Assembly: GCA_016928375.1 (NCBI GenBank)
Contig: JAFGKX010000042.1
Span: forward strand, 1-12,384
Origin: Candidatus Omnitrophota bacterium
GTDB taxonomy: Bacteria; Omnitrophota; Gorgyraeia; JABMRG01; JAFGKX01
Direction: 5' to 3'
Length of the DNA: 12,384 nucleotides
A model generated the notes under the pieces. That model searched no databases. It saw nothing but the letters and a program-made list of their open reading frames with translations, and was not told the DNA's origin. Below are positions 8,209 to 12,384 of the stretch, in pieces; the first letter of the stretch is position 1, and every line of letters starts with the position of its first letter. Position numbers and translations under genes: made by a program.

Positions 8209-9219
8209 TTGAGGATATCTGAAATTGCAAAAAAATCCGGCGTCTCTTCAATGATAGTGTCAAGGGTAATGAAAGGTTCGCCCACTGTTAAAAAAGAAGA
8301 CAAGGAAAGAGTGGAAAAAGCAATCGGTGAATTGAATATAAAAGCCACTATCGCTGCTTCTACCAAAACAAAGTTTAAAAGAATATTCGGCCTGATAATA
8401 CCAAGGTTTGAGGATATATTTCATTCGTTCTATGCGACTGAAATTATAAAAGGAGTAAGCCTTGCCGTAAGCCGCCTGGGCCTGGATATAATGTTTCATT
8501 TAAGCGAAAGGCATAAACATGAGGATTTTTTAAGCAGCCTTGCGTTTTCTCCGGAATATATAGACGGTATTTTATTTGCGGATATAAACGGCGATAAATC
8601 ACAGCTTAATAAGGCGATAGCCAAAAAAATACCTTACGTTGTAATGAATAATTATTTTGATACCCAGCCTGTTAACTGCATTGCTATAAATAACCGTAAA
8701 GCAGCTGAGGATGTCGTAGATTACCTTGTGGAATTAGGCCACAGCAAGATAGCGACTATAGCAGGCGATCTTACTACCGCAGCGGGAAGAGAACGCCTTG
8801 AAGGGTATAAAAGCGGATTAAAAAAACATAATATTTCCATAGAGTTGAAATATATAAAAGTCGGACATTTTTTAAGAAGCCCTGCGCGCAGAGAAGCTGA
8901 AAAGCTATTGGAGCTTTCAGATTTTCCCACAGCAATATTCTGCGCAAGCGATGTTATGGCAATGGAAGTAATGGATGTTGCCAAGATAAAAGGCCTGCGC
9001 GTACCGCAAGATGTGTCGGTCGTAGGTTTTGACGATAATCCCATGGCCGCATATGCCAATGTGGCGCTTACTACAGTATGGCAGCCGATAGTAGAGATGG
9101 GCAGGCAGGCAGCGGAATTGCTGAATCAGCTAATAGAAAGAAAAAGAAGGGAACCTGTAAAAATTTTACTTGATACAAAGCTGGTAAAAAGAGCATCCTG
9201 CGCAAAACCGAGGGAATAG
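8209..9219 (+). CDS. LacI/PurR-family transcriptional regulator
   Basis: The protein has an N-terminal LacI-type helix-turn-helix (about 2-45: RISEIAKKSGVSSMIVSRVM, then GSPTVKKEDKERVEKAI). A periplasmic-binding-protein-like sensor domain (~60-330) follows with family landmarks: IDGILF, VDYLVELGHSKIATIAGD, the RLEGYKSGL helix, FCASDVMAMEVMD, PQDVSVVGFDDNP and LTTVWQPIVEMGRQAAELL. At 336 aa it is full length. Members bind DNA as dimers and respond to sugars, nucleobases or similar ligands; the ligand here cannot be read from sequence. The hinge between the two domains is atypical (NIKATIAASTKTK): it is about one residue shorter than usual and lacks the usual hinge Leu. The gene lies between gspF and gspG on the same strand with 13- and 10-base gaps, so it is probably co-transcribed with the T2SS genes and may regulate them. 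Confidence 0.93.
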   Translation: MRISEIAKKSGVSSMIVSRVMKGSPTVKKEDKERVEKAIGELNIKATIAASTKTKFKRIFGLIIPRFEDIFHSFYATEIIKGVSLAVSRLGLDIMFHLSERHKHEDFLSSLAFSPEYIDGILFADINGDKSQLNKAIAKKIPYVVMNNYFDTQPVNCIAINNRKAAEDVVDYLVELGHSKIATIAGDLTTAAGRERLEGYKSGLKKHNISIELKYIKVGHFLRSPARREAEKLLELSDFPTAIFCASDVMAMEVMDVAKIKGLRVPQDVSVVGFDDNPMAAYANVALTTVWQPIVEMGRQAAELLNQLIERKRREPVKILLDTKLVKRASCAKPRE

Positions 9220-9229
9220 GGGGTAAAAG

Positions 9230-9718
9230 ATGATTATAAAAAAAAGTAATAAAGCATTTACCCATCCCTTTCTTAAGAAAGCCGTGACTTTAGAAAGGGC
9301 TGGGTTTACGTTGATAGAATTGATGCTTGTCGTGATTATAATAAGCATTTTGGCTGCTATGGTAGTGCCCCGGCTCGTCGGCCGGTCCAAAGAGGCCAAA
9401 GTTGCGGCAGCAAAGGCGGATATAGATTCCAATCTTTTGCTGGCGCTGGATATGTACGAATTGGACTGCGGCTTATATCCTACGACAGAGCAGGGCTTGT
9501 CTGCGCTAAAAGAAAAACCTTCAATAGCTCCTGTTCCCGCAAACTGGAAAGGCCCGTATTTACGCAAAATGCCAAAAGACCCATGGGGAAACGATTATGT
9601 ATATGCGTGCCCGGGGCTGCACAATAAAGACGACTACGACCTTTTTTCGTATGGGCCTGACGGAGTAGAAAGCCAGGATGATGTTGTTAACTGGGAAAAA
9701 GAATCCGAAAAGGAATAA
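9230..9718 (+). CDS. gspG: Major pseudopilin GspG
   Basis: GspG is the principal subunit of the periplasmic pseudopilus. After a 25-residue leader the prepilin peptidase site reads RAG|FTLIELMLVVIII, with Gly25 at -1 and Glu30 at +5, followed by the hydrophobic helix. The GspG core is clear: GLYPTTEQGLSAL, NWKGPYLRKMPKDPWGNDYVY, and the C-terminal YDLFSYGPDG with Asp144, Asp150 and Asp151 in the calcium-loop region. Two cysteines, C80 (DCG just before LYPTTE) and C127 (ACPG), could pair. The ATG has GGGGG (9219-9223) six bases upstream. The leader is unusually long and resembles that of the next gene. At 162 aa the size is normal. Confidence 0.96.
   Translation: MIIKKSNKAFTHPFLKKAVTLERAGFTLIELMLVVIIISILAAMVVPRLVGRSKEAKVAAAKADIDSNLLLALDMYELDCGLYPTTEQGLSALKEKPSIAPVPANWKGPYLRKMPKDPWGNDYVYACPGLHNKDDYDLFSYGPDGVESQDDVVNWEKESEKE
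9248..9277 (+). repeat. Leader repeat, copy 1 (in gspG)
   Basis: This segment encodes NKAFTHPFLK in the GspG leader. It aligns without gaps to 9714-9743 in the GspH leader, matching about 23 of 30 bases by my count, including AATAAAG, TTTACCC and CTTAAG. The alignment continues in register to the GFTLIEL cleavage motif 16 codons further on. Confidence 0.55.
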
Positions 9719-10220
9719 AGGGTTTACCCGGCCTGTGCTTAAGCCGCGTCCGAATTCATTAAGGACGGGGTTTACATTAATCGAGCTGATACTGACGACA
9801 ACTATCCTGCTTGTTATAGCTGCTTTATCAGTGCCGATATTCAAGAACACTTATTCATCCCTGATAATCAATCTTAAAGCCCAGGACATGGCAGGGCTTA
9901 TGAATCTAGCAAGAGAGAGGGCGATAATGACCAGAATGCCATATGCCGTAAAAATAAATGCCGATGAAAACAGTTACAGGATGATGGCGTTGGACACAAA
10001 AAAAGATAAATTAAGCCCGGTGCGTGACAGATGGGGAAAATCTTTTTTTATACCGGCAAACTTTAAGATTCAATCAGGCGGCAATACAGTTAAATTTTTT
10101 CCCGACGGAACTTCCAGCGGCGCGGATATAGTTTTGACGGATGACAAGGGTGCCCAGAAACAGGTCCATATCAGTGAAAAAACAGGGGAGATTAACACCG
10201 TTGAAGCGCAGAAAAAATAA
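9678..10220 (+). CDS. gspH: Minor pseudopilin GspH
   Basis: GspH is a minor pseudopilin of the pseudopilus tip complex. The processing site is LRTG|FTLIELILTTTILLVIAAL with Glu at +5, and the C-terminal half has the GspH pattern FFPDGTSSGADIVLTD...VHISEKTGEI. The longest start (ATG 9678) overlaps gspG by 41 bases and gives a 31-residue leader. Starts at 9681 or the TTG at 9684 are also possible, the last having AGG six bases upstream. GTG at 9735 would give a shorter leader (VLKPRPNSLRTG), but the leader is homologous to that of GspG upstream of this point, which favours an upstream start. At about 180 aa the length suits the family. Confidence 0.9.
   Translation: MMLLTGKKNPKRNKGFTRPVLKPRPNSLRTGFTLIELILTTTILLVIAALSVPIFKNTYSSLIINLKAQDMAGLMNLARERAIMTRMPYAVKINADENSYRMMALDTKKDKLSPVRDRWGKSFFIPANFKIQSGGNTVKFFPDGTSSGADIVLTDDKGAQKQVHISEKTGEINTVEAQKK
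9714..9743 (+). repeat. Leader repeat, copy 2 (in gspH, overlapping gspG stop)
   Basis: This segment encodes NKGFTRPVLK in the GspH leader and matches 9248-9277 in gspG. In both genes the FT of this motif lies exactly 16 residues before the FT of the true GFTLIEL motif. The TAA stop of gspG (9716-9718) is formed from the AATAAAGG at the start of this copy. Confidence 0.55.
10184..10190 (+). promoter_or_regulatory. Ribosome binding site for a TTG start of gspI
   Basis: AGGGGAG lies 10 bases before TTG at 10201. Starting here gives the compact leader MKRRKNKG|FILIEV expected of a pseudopilin. The upstream ATG at 10141 lacks a comparable site and would add 20 residues read out of frame from the conserved 3' end of gspH. 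Confidence 0.5.
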
Positions 10221-10608
10221 AGGTTTTATTCTGATAGAGGTTCTTGTGTCCATTATTGTACTTTGCGCTGCGCTTATCGTAATTAACCGCGCTTTTTCCA
10301 TTTCTCTTAAAGCTGTTAAATCCGCAAAAGATAACCTTCTGGCAGATTCTATATTAAACGATAAGATGTTCGATATACAATTGAAGCCCGCGTTCGAAAA
10401 TATAAATGTTTCGGATGTTGTTAAATCCGGACAGAGAGAATTTGATTATTCGCTGGAAATATCCGAGCCTGTTTCAAAAGGTGAAAAGGACGATGATTTA
10501 AAAGAACTTCCCATAAAACAGGCTGCGCTTAAATTGAGCTGGCAAGACGGCAAGAATACAGCTGCATTCGATGTACTGACCTATGTGCTTGAAGATGAAA
10601 AAAAATAA
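10201..10608 (+). CDS. gspI: Minor pseudopilin GspI
   Basis: I place the start at TTG 10201, giving 135 aa with an eight-residue basic leader and cleavage at KNKG|FILIEVLVSIIVLCAALIV (Glu13 at +5). An ATG at 10141 in the same frame would give 155 aa. GspI nucleates the pseudopilus tip together with GspJ and GspK. The family match rests on the ILIEVLV start, the short length, the position between gspH and gspJ, and a C-terminal strand pattern (KLSWQDGKNTAAFDVLTYV) typical of GspI. The gene overlaps gspH by 20 bases and is overlapped by gspJ. Confidence 0.87.
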   Translation: MKRRKNKGFILIEVLVSIIVLCAALIVINRAFSISLKAVKSAKDNLLADSILNDKMFDIQLKPAFENINVSDVVKSGQREFDYSLEISEPVSKGEKDDDLKELPIKQAALKLSWQDGKNTAAFDVLTYVLEDEKK

Positions 10609-11227
10609 AACAAAGGCATTTACTCTTATAGAACTGCTTATAGCAGTTACCATATTTTCCATAGCGTCGTCCGTCATTTATTCTTCTTTCAGGCTGGGCG
10701 TTCTTTCCTGGAAAAGAAGCGAAGATGTGTTAAAAAAATATCAGAAAATAAGATATGCGGTGAACTTGTTGTCCGAGGATATAGCCGGTACTTTTATATT
10801 TAAAGATATACAATTTAAGGGTGATGAAGCTCGCATAGAATTTCCCGGGCTTGTTGAATGCGCGGCAGCAGGCGCAAAAACTGTAGGCAGGATTTCCTAT
10901 GAATTTTCACAAAGTTCAGGCAGGCTATTAAGGCTAAAGCAATCTTATAGGGAGGCGCTAAACACTGCTTCGACAGGCGGAGAAGAACTGCTGTCTGATG
11001 TCATTGATTTTAAAATAAGTTACTGCTATAAACTGCCGGACAGCGAAGAGCCGGGCTGGCTTGGCGAATGGTTTGTCGAGGAGAAAATTCCTGCCGGGGT
11101 TAAGATGGAACTGGTAGTAAAGGACAACTATTCACCCGATGGTAAAATGATATTCGTAAAAAGAATAAATATACCGACAGGGGAAATGCTTGGAATGGAA
11201 GAACTAAAAAATGAATCGGAAAAATAA
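10595..11227 (+). CDS. gspJ: Minor pseudopilin GspJ
   Basis: The ATG at 10595 gives MKKNKTKA|FTLIELLIAVTIFSIASSVI, a standard short leader; an ATG at 10583 adds only MCLK. The protein is then 210 aa. The mature part contains the GspJ-like helix extension (LGVLSWKRSEDVLKKYQKIRYAVNLLSEDIAGTF), a beta-rich domain with ISYEF and RLLRLKQSYREA, and a late LLSDVIDFKISY stretch. The residue before the cleavage point is Ala8 rather than the usual Gly. The gene overlaps gspI by 14 bases and gspK by 17, implying translational coupling. In the known tip complex GspJ sits between GspI and GspK. Confidence 0.9.
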   Translation: MKKNKTKAFTLIELLIAVTIFSIASSVIYSSFRLGVLSWKRSEDVLKKYQKIRYAVNLLSEDIAGTFIFKDIQFKGDEARIEFPGLVECAAAGAKTVGRISYEFSQSSGRLLRLKQSYREALNTASTGGEELLSDVIDFKISYCYKLPDSEEPGWLGEWFVEEKIPAGVKMELVVKDNYSPDGKMIFVKRINIPTGEMLGMEELKNESEK

Positions 11228-12311
11228 AAAAGCAGCGGTGCTAATAACCGTCTTATGGATTATAACGATATTGACTGCCTTGTGTGTAAGCGTAGCGCAT
11301 CGCTCAGCCGTAATCTTAAAGCTGTCTTCGTATCAGATGGATAAGACAAAATCATATTCAATAACAAGGGCGGGTACGTACAGGGCGCTGGCGCTTGTAA
11401 AATATAAGCGAGAAAATAAAATTTCGCAAGGCGTAGACGCCATCAGCGAAAAATGGGCAAATGACCCCGAGGCATTTAAAGAACATTCATTTGCAGGCGG
11501 TTTTTATACGCTGTCTTACGCCGCTCCAGTTGCGGGTGCGCAATTTCTATACGGGTTATCGGATGAGAGTTCGCGCTTAAATATAAATAAAGCACCTGCC
11601 GTAGTATTAAGCAGGCTTATTATGGATGTGTGCGGCATAGATATCGAAGAAGCGGAAAAAATAGCCTATTGTATCGAGGATTGGCGTGATGAAAACAGCG
11701 AGATAGGAGTTAATGCCGCTACCGGGAAAATGTTGGGGGCTGAAGATGAATATTATAAAAATACGGAAAACCCATATCCCTGCAAAAACTCCGACTTTGA
11801 GATAATCGAGGAGGTCTTTCTTGTAAAAGGCATGACTCCTGAAATTTTCAATAAGCTGAAAAATTTTATTACCATCTATACAAATGGTTCTGTTAATATA
11901 AATACAGCGCCGCCGCAGGTTTTATCGGCATTATTCGGAGAGGACTTCCCTGATTTAGCTGATAAAATATCGGTTTATAGGCAGGGGCGTGATGATAAAA
12001 TAGGTACAAAAGACGACAGATGGTTTTCGTCGGGCCCCTATATCGTACAGCGCGGCGAGGAAGGCATGGTCGAGGTGAAAAATCTCGATGACGGCGACTG
12101 GCTTAACAATACTTGTGGCATAACTACCCAGGAATATAGTAAAATAAAGAAGCTTGTGCCGGGTCAGGGTATAAGGCTTGTTGCTTCTTCGGATCTTTAC
12201 AGAGTTTGCGCAAAAGGCGAGTTTAAAAAAGTAATTTCAAACATTGAGGCAGTGTATGAGTTTAAGCAGAATGAAAAATCACCTGTTATAAAATTTTACA
12301 ATGCTGAGTAA
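11211..12311 (+). CDS. gspK: Minor pseudopilin GspK (pseudopilus tip)
   Basis: GspK caps the pseudopilus and is the largest minor pseudopilin; 366 aa is normal. The N-terminus MNRKNKKA|AVLITVLWIITIL has the family's typical lack of Glu at +5, with Thr13 there. The T2SSK domain shows SDESSRLNINKAP (117-129), DWRDENSE (157-164), GAEDEYY (176-182), an EVFLVKGM stretch and VNINTAP (228-234). A C-terminal domain begins near an acidic loop DDKIGTKDDRWF. The start has GGAAG (11197-11201) nine bases upstream and overlaps gspJ by 17 bases. The final residues NAE and the TAA stop are encoded by the first unit of a tandem repeat, so the original C-terminus may have been altered. Confidence 0.93.
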   Translation: MNRKNKKAAVLITVLWIITILTALCVSVAHRSAVILKLSSYQMDKTKSYSITRAGTYRALALVKYKRENKISQGVDAISEKWANDPEAFKEHSFAGGFYTLSYAAPVAGAQFLYGLSDESSRLNINKAPAVVLSRLIMDVCGIDIEEAEKIAYCIEDWRDENSEIGVNAATGKMLGAEDEYYKNTENPYPCKNSDFEIIEEVFLVKGMTPEIFNKLKNFITIYTNGSVNINTAPPQVLSALFGEDFPDLADKISVYRQGRDDKIGTKDDRWFSSGPYIVQRGEEGMVEVKNLDDGDWLNNTCGITTQEYSKIKKLVPGQGIRLVASSDLYRVCAKGEFKKVISNIEAVYEFKQNEKSPVIKFYNAE

Positions 12312-12384
12312 TCCATGCAGCATATGTCTCGCCGTAGCTTTAGCGAAGGCGGACAATGCTGAGTAATCCATGCAGCATATGTCT
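12298..12384 (+). repeat. Tandem repeat with 55-bp period (start of an array, truncated by window end)
   Basis: A 32-bp segment at 12298-12329 (beginning ACAATGCTGAGTAATCC) recurs exactly at 12353-12384, separated by 23 bp. Within each copy ATGCTG (12301-12306) and CAGCAT (12318-12323) are perfect inverted repeats around an 11-base loop. The first copy begins within gspK, three codons before and including its stop. Only one full period is visible, so copy number, and whether the 23-bp middle is constant, are unknown. Confidence 0.85.
12325..12355. repeat. Imperfect palindrome (hairpin) inside the tandem repeat
   Basis: TGTC (12325-12328) pairs with GACA (12352-12355) and CGCC (12330-12333) pairs with GGCG (12348-12351), leaving a single bulged T at 12329. 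Inside, GC/GC around TTTA can close a small inner stem after an internal loop. It spans the boundary of both 32-bp copies, so repeat and middle form one structured unit. It could act as a bidirectional terminator or an mRNA-stabilising element after gspK, but no T-run is visible. Confidence 0.6.

Noticed and set aside
7797..8366. Antisense open frame of 189 codons spanning the gspF/lacI junction
   Set aside because: It overlaps the conserved ends of two real genes and shows no family resemblance or sensible start signal.
9678..9718. Frameshift between gspG and gspH suggested by the 41-base overlap
   Set aside because: Both proteins are complete, each with its own processing motif and full C-terminal domain, so overlap rather than a broken fusion is the simpler reading.
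10141..10200. Upstream ATG start for gspI giving a 28-residue leader
   Set aside because: The leader would be the out-of-frame reading of conserved gspH sequence, unlike the GspG/GspH leader block, and the TTG at 10201 has a good upstream AGGGGAG and yields a standard leader.
12325..12355. Rho-independent terminator after gspK
   Set aside because: The hairpin is plausible but no T-run follows; the second copy of the repeat comes directly after.
12298..12384. CRISPR array (32-bp repeats with a 23-bp spacer)
   Set aside because: Only two copies are visible, the would-be spacer is itself half of a palindrome that continues into the repeats, and no cas gene is present; a structured tandem repeat explains it better.

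Overview
The window looks like chromosomal DNA from an uncultured, fairly AT-rich, diderm (outer-membrane) bacterium. A type II secretion (T2SS) pseudopilin set requires an outer membrane. The combination of a giant Ig/PKD-repeat exoprotein ending in a Cys-Phe-Ile-Ala-Thr-Ala-Ala C-terminal box, heavy use of ATA for Ile, TTG starts and a compact palindromic intergenic repeat reminds me most of Candidatus Omnitrophota or another PVC-related candidate phylum. That placement is an impression from sequence style, not a computed result.

Layout, all on the + strand. (1) Positions 1-5097 hold the C-terminal ~1,700 residues of a very large secreted modular protein. It begins mid-domain at the window edge in a LamG-like fold. 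A cadherin-like and a putative-Ig module and an InlB-type repeat follow, then alternating Ig-like and chitobiase-C-like modules, four PKD domains, a charged linker, a Ser-Gly linker and a conserved C-terminal CFI box. (2) Its TGA overlaps (ATGA) a small unlisted ORF at 5094-5243 for a 49-aa single-span membrane protein. (3) Positions 5265-12311 are a compact T2SS operon: gspE ATPase, gspF platform protein, a LacI-family regulator inserted between F and G, then pseudopilins gspG, gspH, gspI, gspJ and gspK. The pseudopilin genes overlap one another by 14-41 nt. (4) Positions 12298-12384 hold the start of a tandem array with a 55-bp period and two nested inverted repeats. The array supplies the last codons and stop of gspK and runs off the window end.

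How the parts may work together: GspE powers a GspF-anchored platform that assembles the G/H/I/J/K pseudopilus, which pushes folded periplasmic proteins through an outer-membrane secretin. The secretin (gspD), gspC, L and M and the prepilin peptidase are not in this window. The adjacent exoprotein is a natural candidate substrate, and its CFI box a candidate sorting or anchoring signal. The LacI-type protein suggests the operon could answer to a small ligand such as a sugar. Those functional links are inference from gene order.

The most noteworthy points are the LacI-type regulator inside the T2SS operon and its altered hinge; the homologous extended leaders of GspG and GspH; the overlooked 49-aa membrane peptide; the CFI-box protein beside the secretion system; and the palindromic 55-bp tandem repeat at the 3' edge. 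No RNA gene, CRISPR array, insertion sequence or origin was recognised, and there is no gene-free stretch over 300 bases.
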